Shown: positions 34,289-44,397 of the stretch, piece after piece
How positions within the stretch are numbered: position 1 is the first letter of the stretch
How the letters are laid out: each line of letters begins with the position of its first letter
Source of the DNA: Liolophura sinensis
Taxonomy: Eukaryota > Mollusca > Polyplacophora > Chitonida > Chitonidae
Direction: 5' to 3'
Assembly (NCBI RefSeq): GCF_032854445.1
Contig: NC_088298.1
Coordinates: forward strand, 16,695,976 to 16,759,975
DNA: 64,000 nucleotides
Position numbers and translations under genes: made by a program
Notes under the pieces: generated by a model
Told to the model about the DNA's origin: nothing
The model's database searches: none
The model's input: the letters and a program-made list of their open reading frames with translations, nothing else

Positions 34289-35145
34289 AAAATCTCGCAT
34301 AGTCAAAACCTCTCTTTGGGGTTTTGGGTGTTTTTGCTTTTAGGTCCATGCAATGTTAACAGGTAAAAGTGGTGTCACTTAACTTGGTCACCCGATTCCG
34401 CTGTCGGTGATGAAGCACTAAATTTATACTTGCACACTCACAGAAAAACTTTTTCCTTTTTTGCCCTTTTAAATTGTGCTTTCCTTTATTACGATTATTA
34501 ATTGCGTGTATTAAACATAATAAATTAAAACGGTTTTAAAGATCTCAACACTCAGCCTCATCAACTATTTAAAACTCGCCGCTGGTTAGAAAATGGAACT
34601 TAATATTTTAGTTTGTGTTTAAAAACCAATTACCGCTATATAGAGAGGATCACTGCTACTTTGGTATAAAAACTGAGTCGGTCATTTGTGAGTTTATTTA
34701 AAAAACGAAAATGTAACGAAGTTATGAACCAGTAAAAAACAAACAGTACAAAAACATCGCTTCGTTATCTTGCTTTCTGTAAAAACGTCTTCGGGAAAGA
34801 ATCAAGGAGATTTAGAAAATCTTTAAAAAAATTGGCAAAGCAAATCATTCTCTTAATCTGTGAAAATAACTGACGAATGGTTAAAGCAATCTGTTTTCAA
34901 ATGTATTCGTGAATAGATTATAACCTGAGCATAAGGCTTATGCTTGATTTTGAGAACAACGGTTTAATGTGACTGAAAATAGGACATCTGACGTGAGAAA
35001 CTTTCTGATGAGAGACTCAGTATGCTTAAAAAGCTGGTTGCCGCCATCTTGACAATTACATGTATATTCTCTTCGCACGACTTCTGTCTATTTTTGTTTA
35101 TTTTTTTCTTCTTCATGTGTTCGATTGTGTTTTAATTCATATGAC
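34289..35145. other. unannotated gap
   Basis: No gene recognised. Confidence 0.45.
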
Positions 35146-35149
35146 CTCT

Positions 35150-35255
35150 TGGGAGGTCAACGGTTTCCTCCCACATTAATGCTGAATGTCGTCGGATAAG
35201 TGAGATATTCTTGAGTATGGCGTAAAACACCAGTCAAATAAAGAAACAAATGAAA
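35150..35255 (+). mobile_element. SINE-A 3' half
   Basis: CGGTTTCCTCCCACATTAAT, GATATTCTTGAGTATGGCGT, then an AAACACCAGTCAAATAAAG tail. Confidence 0.87.
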
Positions 35256-35329
35256 ACGGATCAGTGTCAAAACAGGCATATCGCAAGTGTTGAAGTTCCA
35301 TGCCGAAGAAAAAGGCAAAGATGACGCGC

Positions 35330-35575
35330 CACACTCAGAAAATTAATCACTTTTAAAGTCTGTTATCTGAGTGATGCTTGAATTATAACACACAATTATA
35401 TATGACACAATTATAACATTGTGTCATATTCAACATAATATCCTGTTAGTCCAATAGAATCGTTTTGTTCAGTTGATAGAATATGTATGTTATATTTACC
35501 AGCATAATTTGCTGCAATAACAGAATACACAACTCAAATAACAGAATTTCTGTTAAATTTAACAGATCATTTTTG
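35330..35575 (+). repeat. repeat D, copy 2 (MITE-like)
   Basis: The left end AAAGTCTGTTATCTGAGTGA and the right end, reverse-complemented near AATTCTGTTATTTGAGTTG, form imperfect terminal inverted repeats. The right terminus contains the palindrome CTGTTAAATTTAACAG. The interior matches 6590-6740. No ORF. Confidence 0.75.
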
Positions 35576-36027
35576 AGAGCACCCAGTAGCATTGTACAGC
35601 CACTGTGACAAGGGGAGCATACATGTTCCTATGGCCTATACCTTATGATGAGCCGCATGCTATAATGTTTTATTTACATCTATTCTACAAAAATCTTTTA
35701 AATCTCGTTGCATGTATCAATGCCAAGAATGGAAAGCCAAGAAATAATAAGATTTTAAAATATAAGGTGATACATGTGACATTTCTAGGAACTGAACTGG
35801 TGTCCCAGTTATTTCCTATTGGCTAGAATTTTGGAAAGCTATTCCATAACTAAGTATTTGCATAGGAAAGTTTTTCACCGCAAGTTCTAATCATAAACGA
35901 ATTACTAACTAAAGTGTATACAAATATAAAAGCAATATGTAAAAATATTTTTCTGGACATATTAGCTTTACTACGTGCTATGAATTTTTGCTTAATCGAT
36001 CAACCTTGCATCGAAATCAATAAAATA
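35576..36027. other. unannotated gap
   Basis: No gene recognised. Confidence 0.45.
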
Positions 36028-36029
36028 CT

Positions 36030-36148
36030 GCCGGCGGTCGCCGGTTTCCAACGCGCTCTGTCCAATTTTCACCTACCATAATGCTTGTGGCCGAGGTCTA
36101 AGTGAAATATTTTTGAGTATAGCATAAAACTCTTATTAAATAAATAAA
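36030..36148 (+). mobile_element. SINE-A 3' half, diverged
   Basis: GGCGGTCGCCGGTTTCC, CTACCATAATGCTTGTGGCC, AGTGAAATATTTTTGAGTAT and an AAATAAATAAAC tail. Confidence 0.82.
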
Positions 36149-36464
36149 CAATATGATGTGGCGTTTGTCATTTAGATTTGTCCGGCAAATTTTCCGTCAG
36201 CAATGCAGCAAAAGTCACTGCTAGGAAAAGAAAACATTCCTTCACTAACCGAGTAACCTTTAAAGGCTTTCTAACGTCTTAAAATACTCGTAATGAAGCG
36301 ATAAATACGCTCACAAAACAGGTATTTTATAATTAAGGCATTTTTATAATGAGTACACGGATCACGCCAGTTCAAACGACATCCAATCGAAATGTCATTG
36401 ATGATGGTAATGTTTGGTTACTTATGTTTCTACATTTCCTGTTTTTGTCTTTGATTTGATTTAC

Positions 36465-36608
36465 TTGATTGATACTTACACCGTATTCATGAATATTTCA
36501 CTTTTACGACGTCGGCCAGCGTTATGGTGGAAGGAAACCGGGCAGCTTCCGGGGAAACCCACGACCATCCGCAGGTTGCCGGCAGACCTTCCCACTTAAG
36601 GCCGCAGA
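36465..36608 (-). mobile_element. SINE-A, inverted, head missing
   Basis: CACCGTATTCATGAATATTT, CGGCCAGCGTTATGGTGG, CCCACGACCATCCGCAGG, CTTCCCACTTAAGGCCG. It ends before the tRNA-derived part. Confidence 0.9.
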
Positions 36609-36867
36609 GGAATGTTTTTTCTTTAAATAATCAACTTTGCAGGACAAAAGATGGACATTATGTTCAAGCTGGAAAGAAATATAACAAAATAATATGATCT
36701 AACATTTCATCTAATTAAATATATTTAGTTAATATCTAAAATCCTTTTAGACAGTTGTCTTTAAGTTCAACAGAAAGTATGGATGTGTCAAAAGCAACTC
36801 CCGAAAGGTGAAACGACAATACCTGTCAATTGCATTAAATGGATTGAGCCTGAAAACGTTATATTTA

Positions 36868-37078
36868 TTCATTTAATTGATTTGTGTTTTAGGCTCTAAT
36901 CAAGGGTTTTTCTCTCAAACGACGGGGCCAGCATTGTGATGGGAGTGAACTGGACAGAGTGTCGGGGGAACCTACGACCATCCGCAGGTCGTTGAAAGAC
37001 CGTCCTAAGTACGGCTAAGAGGAAGCCAGCACGGGCACACCAATGTAATAGCCTCATTCACAAATCCCTGTTCAAGTC
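36868..37078 (-). mobile_element. SINE-A, inverted, diverged
   Basis: ATTTGTGTTTTAGGCTC, GGGGCCAGCATTGTGATGGG, CCTACGACCATCCGCAGG, GAGGAAGCCAGCACGGGC; the head beyond the B box is lost. Confidence 0.82.
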
Positions 37079-37400
37079 AATTTTGTTGTGTTCAAAGAAC
37101 TTGCCCAAAGCCAAGGCCACTATACCGGTAGGTAGCATACAATGCCAATATATCAAGTCTGGAAACGTATTGACGAATCTCCTCTTCAAGGCTACTCTCT
37201 CATTCACAACCTCCTACTCAAACCCACTTTGTTTTCTTCACAATGGAGACGTTTCTGATTTGAAAGTCACCCAGGTGTTCCCTGTAGCAAATGAAAGCAT
37301 AATGGTGAAGAGAATCAGTATCCGTTGTCCCAACAGCATAAACGATGTTGTCATTAAGTAGCTGTTGGTCAGATAGATGATAATGAAGAGCAAAGTTCAT
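37079..37400. other. unannotated gap upstream of the array
   Basis: Opposite-strand ORFs overlap at 37083-37400. None is recognisable. The segment at 37385-37440 (AAGTTCATACAGCGTGTCTC, GCGATCATTAAGTAG) is probably a decayed outlying unit of the array that follows. Confidence 0.4.
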
Positions 37401-37624
37401 ACAGCGTGTCTCTTAATGCGATCATTAAGTAGATGAAAGTAGATATGAGTTCTCCAGTTTGATTATACCTTAACCAGGAAGACTACTATGGAGAGGCTAG
37501 TCCCTCTTGCACAAAGCTACGTAAATAATTCTTTTTGTAACTTCTACCGTAAAGTATTATCACCTAGGCAACCTAAGTAAATTAAGAGAAATATGAACTC
37601 CGATGAAACAAGTTTGTGGGCTGT

Positions 37625-38390
37625 AAATATGATCAGCGTTCAAAGTTCACAGTTCATACAGCGTTCCCGATGTCATCATGATTTACATGTCAGCCATGTA
37701 GTTTACCAGAGTCGGGAGCACCGTAAATAGGAACAGCATTCACAGTTCGCACAGCGTCCCCGATGTAATGATATAGTAGACATCTGACATGTAGATTACG
37801 ATTACTAGTGCGGGGACCAACGTAAATATGATCAACTTTCAGAGTTCCCACAGGGTCCCCGGTGTGATCATGAGGTGCATATTAGCCATGTAGACTACTA
37901 GAGTGGGGAGCAGCGTAAATAAGACCAGCGTTCACAGTTCACACAGCTTCCCCAATGTGATCATGAAGTAGAAATGAACAATGTAGACATCCAGCACGAA
38001 CAGTATCGTAAATAAGAGAGTCATTCATTGTCCACACAGCGTCCCCGATGTGAACATAGAGTAGAAATTAACACATGTTCACTGACAGAGTGGGGAGCGC
38101 CGTACACTAGGCCAGCGTTCAAAGTTCATACAGCTGTTCCGATGTGATCATGAAGTACATATTAGCCATGTAGACTACTAGAGTGGGGAGCGGCGTAAAT
38201 AAGACCAGCTTTCACAGTTCACACAACTTCCCCGATGTGAGCATGAAGTAGAAAATAATCATGTAGACCTCCAGCGCGAACAGTATCTGAAAATTGAAGC
38301 ATTCATAGTTCACACAAAGTCCCCGATGTGACCATGAAGTAGAAATTAGCCGTGTAGATTACTAGCGTGGGAAGTACTGTCATGAGACTA
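37625..38390 (-). repeat. 93-bp tandem array derived from the MAPEG-like gene's C-terminal codons
   Basis: Eight units repeat with TGATCATGA-type anchors at 37673, 37766, 37865, 37958, 38051, 38145, 38238 and 38329, spacings 93, 99, 93, 93, 94, 93 and 91 bp. The last unit is the genuine C-terminal coding end of the adjacent gene. On the minus strand each unit encodes a variant of LPTLV-Y-ANFYFM-TSGTLCEL followed by a stop, and most units stay in one frame because 93 is 31 codons. Units at 37865 and 37958 resemble those at 38145 and 38238 most closely, a 280-bp higher-order period. The extra units lie 3' of the gene's stop, so they are not translated in the normal mRNA. One unit is preceded by an acceptor-like CTTCAATTTTCAG. 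Confidence 0.9.
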
Positions 38391-38830
38391 CCAAGCTGTG
38401 GGTAGTCCGGGTAGCCGAGGAAAAAGAGCACACGGCCGGTGACAAAAAGCAAAACGAGTCCAGGGATGAAGTGTAGGGTGCCCGGGCTTAGGTAAGTACT
38501 GAGGACGAGTTGACCAAGTACATTGACCACCAGGTGTTCTAATGTGTTCTTCAGGCGGCAAGCGCACAGCTCCACCTGCCGCTGGCTATCAGGTGTAACA
38601 GGAATATAAACTGATGGTTAAGGCGAGCGAACCGCAGTCTAAAGACACTGAACGCGAGTGTGAAGCAGGAAACAGTCTGCCAGCGAAGAGCAAAGAGGAA
38701 CTTGTGGGATCTTGAAAGCATCTTCTTGGAAGCGAATCTGGGTGTTGACTATGATACCACATCCAACCGTACTTAGTACAAGGATGGCTAAGCTTAAATA
38801 AGTCACCGTTTGTAACTCCGGATTGCCCAT
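38303..38830 (-). pseudogene. MAPEG / TMEM79-like membrane protein gene, frame-disrupted
   Basis: Reading on the minus strand from the ATG at 38830, residues 1-55 form an N-terminal region with a hydrophobic helix (YLSLAILVLSTVGCGIIV) followed by an RFQEDAFKIP block. The C-terminal 90 codons (38575 to 38303) contain a conserved NTLEH...QLVLSTYL segment, an FVTGRVLFFLGY helix, and a final PTLVIYTANFYFM helix. This order fits MAPEG-domain proteins of the TMEM79 type, which are small polytopic membrane proteins. No catalytic role can be assigned. Between them, one extra base near 38661-38668 shifts frame into an FTLAFSVFRLRFARLN stretch, and a second change near 38612-38622 restores it. The coding block is intronless over this span. 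Either it is a pseudogene, a retrocopy, or a functional gene with two sequence errors. A promoter was not seen. Confidence 0.7.
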
Positions 38831-39220
38831 AACGAGATGAATCTTCTCAAAGATATTATATTCTTAGTTCTTGACCTATAGGATATTTCCCTCAAGAAAC
38901 TGTGATATAGGGTATAAATTTTCCGACACCGTGTCGTTCTGTTTTAATGCATTGTAGGCCTTGGTCACACGATATTTCACACTGATGATAAAAATATTAT
39001 TCACTAAATATTCTTCGACAAATTACCGTTAGAGTACAAAGTTCCCGCGAGAAATTGGGTTATCTTAATTATTTCACCGATATCTTTTGGATCGCTTTCA
39101 AACGCAGGTATAGTGCTGCGTTGTGTGAGTTTTCAGGTTAAAACGTGATGTTTTTTTTCTTTAGTTTTGCTTGATGAAGCGCTTATTTGTGACGTTCCTC
39201 TGAAAAGGCTGTCCAGTAAG
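38831..39220. other. region upstream of the MAPEG-like gene
   Basis: On the minus strand this is the 5' flank. A frame extends a few codons upstream of the ATG without a clear splice acceptor, so an earlier exon is possible. No core promoter element is convincing. Confidence 0.4.
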
Positions 39221-39408
39221 TACTGGTTTGGTCAGCTACACAAAATTGTGATCAGCTGCACACGTTCTTGGTCAGCTACACATATTCTTGGTCAGCTACA
39301 CACATTCTGGATCAGCTATAAAAATTCTTGACCGCCTACACAAATTCTTGATCGCCTACACAAATTCTTGATCATCTACACACATTCTTGATCAGCTACA
39401 CAAATTCG
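39221..39408 (+). repeat. 20-bp minisatellite, nine units
   Basis: Nine units of the form TTCTTGATCAGCTACACAAA with a regular 20-bp period; GATCAGCTACA varies to GACCGCCTACA and GATCATCTACA. The first two units are more diverged. Confidence 0.96.
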
Positions 39409-40165
39409 AATGTCTCAAGTGGTTTGTTCTTGCACAGTACATCAAAAATTTCATCGCAGCATGCTGGAGTGTTGGGGTTAGATCCAGATGGATTGCACAC
39501 ATGCAACTTAACTGCAGCTTTTCACAAAAGCTACACAAACTCTTCTATCTTCTTGTTTTGAACTCCACACGGTAAATATTGCACAGAATGATGCCAATAC
39601 AGAATCAGATTGTCATTAGCACAGTTGTCGTTCGTTCACAAGCTCTCTTCAACTTGAAGTTTTTAGAGGCACGCAGACTGTCATCGTAATCCAATAAGTT
39701 TATGTTGTACATTACCCGTCGGAAAAATCACCTCTTAAGATCCGAGCTGTATTTCAGTTGTATACATGAAATACTTTCAGACTAACGACTGAAACATCTC
39801 GTATCAAACAGATATATACAGGACGGACTAAATCCACATTGACGTGGACTGGACTTTGAACCCTGCGTGTGAACATACACATAGGTATACTAGCTTAGTG
39901 TGGATACTCCGTAAGCATAGGGGTAAACGCTCTGAAGAATGCGATTGCGGGGTGGGGTGGCGGAGAGAGCTTGTTACTATGTCTGCATATATTTGTTGAT
40001 AAGCTAGTGATGTTATTTAAACAAGTAAAATCAGTCCAGACTGGCCCAGTCTTTTATATTTTAACTTCACAATATGTATAAACTAAGTTACTCACAGACA
40101 CACGCACACACGCACACCCACACACAGACCAGGCGAATACGTTTCTACTTTGTAGGTATATACAG
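39409..40165. other. unannotated gap
   Basis: No gene recognised. An imperfect CA-rich tract lies at about 40095-40130. Confidence 0.45.
40095..40130. repeat. imperfect (CA)n microsatellite
   Basis: CACACG and CACACA runs interrupted by G and C. Confidence 0.85.
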
Positions 40166-40168
40166 GAA

Positions 40169-40295
40169 AGGTTAGAATAAAAACGTAATTTAGGTCAGTT
40201 GATAAGTGGCCGATTTTCACCGGTACTACCTGTCACCATTTGCCAATCTGACACTGCCAACAATGCTCAGGTTTAATTCTCGATGCTGTAGGTCT
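40169..40295 (-). repeat. repeat C, inverted 5' half
   Basis: GTTAGAATAAAAACG, TCACCGGTACTACCTGTCAC, CATTTGCCAATCTGACACTG, then GATGCTGTAGGTC at the terminus. Confidence 0.75.
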
Positions 40296-40364
40296 TGTAT
40301 TCCTACATAATCCAGCATTTTGTTCTCTTTGCATTGTTTTATTGTGATTTGTATGTTAATCCAT

Positions 40365-40605
40365 TATGACAACACAGCATTTCAAGTAATTTTAGACCAG
40401 TGTCATCTAATAATTTCCAAATATCATCACTGCAGTTAATTTTTATCTAATTCCGCTGAACCATGAAAAAAAAAACAAAAACAAAAAACGAACGGCTGAC
40501 AGAGGTAAATTGACAAGAAGCTGGATTTCACCCGTAACAGGTGTCATCATTTGCTAAGAATTACTTTGTTGTCACTGTTCTAGTTTTACTCTTTATGTTG
40601 TAGTC
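40365..40605 (-). repeat. repeat C, inverted, with internal A-rich insertion
   Basis: Starts ATGACAACACAGCATTTC and ends TTTTACTCTTTATGTTG. A run of A and C (about 40466-40487) replaces the central CACTAGCACCATGG to TGTTCATG block. Confidence 0.85.
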
Positions 40606-40749
40606 GTTTTTTATGTTACCTAAGGCATCACTCCCTTCCCAGAACGACATAGTTGATCGTTGGACATAGGGGTCGCGAGTTCAAATCCTTATTCCGCTGA
40701 TTTGCTTGCGGCTTTATCTCGGGAGGCTTTTATACGCCTAGGTCTACTT

Positions 40750-40776
40750 TTACAACAACAACAACAACAACAAAAA
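40750..40776. repeat. (ACA)n microsatellite
   Basis: Seven or so CAA triplets, CAACAACAACAACAACAAC. Read in the ORF direction it gives poly-Q, on the other strand poly-C; neither is a gene. Confidence 0.95.
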
Positions 40777-40799
40777 GAACAAGAAGTGGCAAGAACACT

Positions 40800-41325
40800 T
40801 ATTGTTGTGAGACATTCCTTCAACATATGTAGCCAGGAGTAAGTTACAACCACTTCAGAGTAATATGATTTCTGATGAAAGCCGGTTCGTGTTGTTGAAG
40901 GAGAACTTTCATTTGAAACTGTTGCTCTCTTGAAACGCAAATGTGAAATTATCACCGTTTGAAAAAAAATACATGTTACATGTTAATACTGCTAAAGGCG
41001 ACAGCCGCCATTTTAAAATGTTGCACTGATTAGTGATGGTTTGCAAGTCGTAACATTATGTTATAGATTTAGCAGATTATTAATATTTATAAAGACCAGC
41101 ACAACAACGCAACATGTTCATTACACATAACCTAATTCTAGATCAAAAGATATTCTGAGAATTTTGTAAAGCGTTAAATTCTTACCACTTCGAAAAGTGT
41201 GACCTTGACGTGATAAATGTTTTTCCACCACCATAACCAAAATGCTATACTTAGCATTACTAATGTTATATATAACATTCTAGTTTTATTTATTTATTGG
41301 TTGATTTATTTATTTATTCGGCCTG
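40800..41325. other. unannotated gap
   Basis: No gene recognised. A near-B-box GTTCAAATCC at about 40679 could be a stray SINE head fragment. Confidence 0.4.
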
Positions 41326-41327
41326 AA

Positions 41328-41438
41328 GTGGGAAGGTATGTCGGCAACCTGCGGACGGTCGTGGGTTTCCCCCGGGGCTCTGACCGGTTTCCTCCCACGA
41401 TAATGCCGGCCGCCGTCACCAAGCAAATAAATAAATAC
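41328..41438 (+). mobile_element. SINE-A partial, forward member of an inverted pair
   Basis: TTCGGCCTGAAGTGGGAAGG, GGACGGTCGTGGGTTTCCC, CCGGTTTCCTCCCACGATAA then GCCGGCCGCCGTCACC, and an AAATAAATAAATA tail. The tail faces the inverted copy at 41463. Confidence 0.9.
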
Positions 41439-41462
41439 CTTTATCTATCTTTTTAAAAATAA

Positions 41463-41672
41463 TATGGTTTTACGCCGTATCAAGTGTAGAGTGGCCACAG
41501 CCGGGGTGAAACCCCTGGCCATCTGCAGGTTGCTGCCAGGTCTTCCCACGCACTACCGGGGAGGAAGACAACATGAACTGGCCTTACACTCACAGGAACC
41601 ACTTAGTGAGAACTCCTGAGTTACTGTGCTGTAACAGCGCGCTAATCACTAGGCATCGGAGGCCCCCATTCC
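41463..41672 (-). mobile_element. SINE-A, inverted member of the pair
   Basis: GGTTTTACGCCGTATCAAGT, ACCCCTGGCCATCTGCAGG, then TCGGAGGCCCCC head at the right end. The TATTCTTGAGTA to CACCATAATG part is rearranged or deleted. Confidence 0.88.
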
Positions 41673-42665
41673 AGTTTTATGGGAGTATCTAATCACATTA
41701 CACTAACACTGGGCTGGCAGTATTGGCTTAATTTCCTAATGTTGAGCTACAGGCTTTTAAATTTCAATTCTTTTTTTTTTAAATTTTAAAGTCATATATA
41801 GATGAACCACTTCTAGGCTGAACTCGGATTGCCCGTGAATGAGCCGGGTGCCTTCAGTCATTTTAAGACGTCTAGCGTGTGTGTGAAATAGAATAGCTAC
41901 ATAATTACACGCAGATGCGGAAAAATGACAAAAAAACAACAGAAAAACTGCGAAATGCATTAGGTAATAGAAACGAGAAGATAAAATCCTAAAGGATTTT
42001 GCAGCCAATCGTATGAGTTAAAAGTCTTCTTAAGATTTCAGAACTTTGCTAATGAATCATACATGAACAGTACCATTGCCTTAATATTTTCTTGGAACAA
42101 CAGAACAATTTGACGGGACTTCAGATCGTACTGAAAGCAATAATAGCTTCCTGGTCACCGGAGTTAAATGCTCTTGATACATCCACGCGTTACCATGGAG
42201 ATGCACACGTGGAGCGATAATGGACGGAATTCCGATGAAAAGTCGCCGAAGGCCTCGTACATAAAAAAAAATTGAAAAAAATAAAGACATGTTTATCCAC
42301 TCGAGGTTGTTCAGAGCTCGAGATATTTAAGATCGGAGTGAACTCGAACTAAAAAGGAACACCTACTTGGGTGTTAAGATCCATAGATTAGATGTGATCT
42401 TTAATTAGTTAGGTGCACCGGGTCCTTGCAGACGAATGATGCTTTCCTTAAGGCTCCACAGCCCATTTGGAGAAAATCATTGGTAATGGAAGTCCACAAT
42501 TTCATCAGGGGGTTTTCTCAGGTAGTTGGCGATGCGCGGGGCTAACTACGCGGGCTTTTGATTTCCACCAGTAGTGAAGTCTCTCAGTTGTCATGCGTAA
42601 TATTCATTTATATACCTTGGCGACAGGATGGGTATTACCGAGGTAATGGTTTTCTGGGAAAAAAT
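41673..42665. other. unannotated gap
   Basis: No gene recognised. Opposing small ORFs at 41757-42290 are unsupported. Confidence 0.45.
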
Positions 42666-42926
42666 GACGACACTTTTTGAGTAATTCTAGACCAGTGACG
42701 TCTAATAAATTGCAATTAACATCACTGCATTTTTTGGCCTAACTCTGTTTAAGCCATGCTGCCATTGGGCGTGTAATGTGATACTATATAAGCATTTACA
42801 TGAACAGTTAGAATGAAACGCTAACTGTGGTAAACTGACAAGAAGTCGTATTTCACTGGGTACAGACAACTGGCCAACTATCACACTGTCGTCTCTGCTC
42901 TAGCTTTATTCTCTACGCTGTAAGTC
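42666..42926 (-). repeat. repeat C, full length, inverted
   Basis: All blocks present in order: GAGTAATTCTAGACCAGTGA, CAATTAACATCACTGCAT, GGGCGTGTAATGTGATACT, ATTTACATGAACAGTTAGAA, TATCACACTGTCGTCTCTGC, TCTCTACGCTGTAAGTC. It is the most complete minus-strand copy. Confidence 0.9.
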
Positions 42927-43607
42927 TTTTTTATTATATGTGGGGCCTATTCCACAAGATTCTATTTTGAAGTGAGTCTAAACTTAATTGAAAGATGATC
43001 TAAGAGGTAATATTTTAATTCTAGAAATTCATTTTTACAACCTCACAAATGTGATCTTAAGACAAATATGTCAATATTTTAAATTCAACTACCAAAACCT
43101 CAGAATTGTAAACAAGTATTAAAATTAGACCAGTTTTAATAAACGGCTATGTGGAACTAGCCGCAGGTCCCTCTTCACTACCTGTCTATCTAACTACCGT
43201 ACACCATTACATGATACTGAAATATCCCAGATTTCTGCATAACACATCAATGGAATAAATGAATAGGTAAAAATAATTATAACAGAAACGATATAAATAA
43301 ATATGTACTTGTTACCGTCGTCTTTAACTTGACTGATCATAATCTATATCTATATTCCTAACAAAACCTATGTAATTGGTCTTAATGATGAAATAGCAAC
43401 CATACTGCGTGTGAATTTGAAGCAACGTATCATATCATAATTTGGCAGGCGTAAACCTTCCGTCTGAATGATCCACTCAAGGCTTGAAAAGATAAAATAT
43501 TGTACAAGTGTACAAGCCGTTAACGTTAAATGCATGCTCGTGGCGAAATGAACGTCATAAGTGTGCTACCACTACCGTCATCACAACTACAAATATAATA
43601 AAGGACA
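42927..43607. other. unannotated gap
   Basis: No gene recognised. Confidence 0.45.
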
Positions 43608-43965
43608 GCTTCGATGGCCTAATGGTTAGACTGTTCGCCTCGAAGTCAAGAGTCCCGCAAATCAAACCCAGGTCGGGTCATGCGAAAGACTTAAAGTTCG
43701 TACTTGTTGCTGCGTTGATTGACACTTAGCACTGAAAGGTTAGGGCAAGAAAACAGAACCGGTTGGCTCGGTGTCAGTATAATGTGATTGGGCGGGGTGT
43801 CATGTCTGGTGTCTTCGGCATCATACTTCAGTGGCGGCAGCACTTTGGCGGCACGGACTCGCCCTGCCAAAACAAGACACAGTATATGTACACACACCTA
43901 ATGACTCCCCCTTGTCATATGACTTGATATGATTTGTTAAGTAGGACGTAAAACACCACGAATTC
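43608..43965 (+). mobile_element. SINE-B (type 1), full length
   Basis: The tRNA-like head GCTTCGATGGCCTAATGGTT with an A box and AATCAAACCCAGGTCGGGTC containing the B-box region are intact. The body has GTTGGCTCGGTGTCAGTATA, GATACTTCAGTGGCGGCAGC and GGACTCGCCCTGCC, and the 3' end TTGTTAAGTAGGACGTAAAA with an (ATTC)n tail. It is a Pol III SINE, and the head is clearly tRNA-like but not a tRNA gene. Confidence 0.93.
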
Positions 43966-44069
43966 ATTCATGCATTCAAATAGGATAAATGTTGTTGGGT
44001 TCCATTCCCTGATATGCACGAATAATGTGCGATCAGTGGCACTCTGGAGGAAATTTAATTTGGGGAAAA

Positions 44070-44190
44070 AATGTTCCCGTCGCTCCGCGGTTTCCTTTAC
44101 TTATGAAACTGATCGCCATCGAATAGCTGAAAAATTGTTAAGTATGAAGTTAAGTACGGCGTTAAGTCATGATAAAGTTAATCAATAAAT
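44070..44190 (+). mobile_element. short SINE 3'-end fragment
   Basis: CGCGGTTTCCTTTACTTATG, ATAGCTGAAAAATTGTTAAG, GTACGGCGTTAAGTC and an AATAAATAAAT tail mix features of SINE-A and SINE-B tails. Confidence 0.55.
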
Positions 44191-44333
44191 AAATCTACTG
44201 AACTTTCGGTATTACCCTGCTATTACTGTTTTCTGTATATTAGCGACAAACGCTATTGTAGGATATAATTTGTGTGTTCTTACACGAAGTTTGTAGGACA
44301 TTTGAAGTTTACCAATTTCACCAATATATTGTT

Positions 44334-44386
44334 GATTTATTTATTTATTTATTTGATTGGTGTTTTACCCCGTACTCAAGAATATT
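44334..44386 (-). mobile_element. SINE-A tail fragment with 11-bp target-site duplication
   Basis: An inverted 53-bp 3' end: (ATTT)n, GATTGGTGTTTTACCCCG, TACTCAAG. Flanks AATATATTGTT at 44323-44333 and 44387-44397 are identical. Confidence 0.92.
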
Positions 44387-44397
44387 AATATATTGTT

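Noticed and set aside
37083-37400. ORFs upstream of the 93-bp array as exons
   Set aside because: Overlapping frames on both strands, no splice sites matched to the MAPEG-like gene, no homology seen.
37625-38390. CRISPR array
   Set aside because: The units are contiguous 93-bp copies with no unique spacers, and the DNA is animal.
39221-39408. CRISPR array
   Set aside because: A 20-bp head-to-tail minisatellite without spacers.
40660-40955. Poly-Gln and poly-Cys ORFs on opposite strands
   Set aside because: Both derive from the (CAA)n microsatellite.
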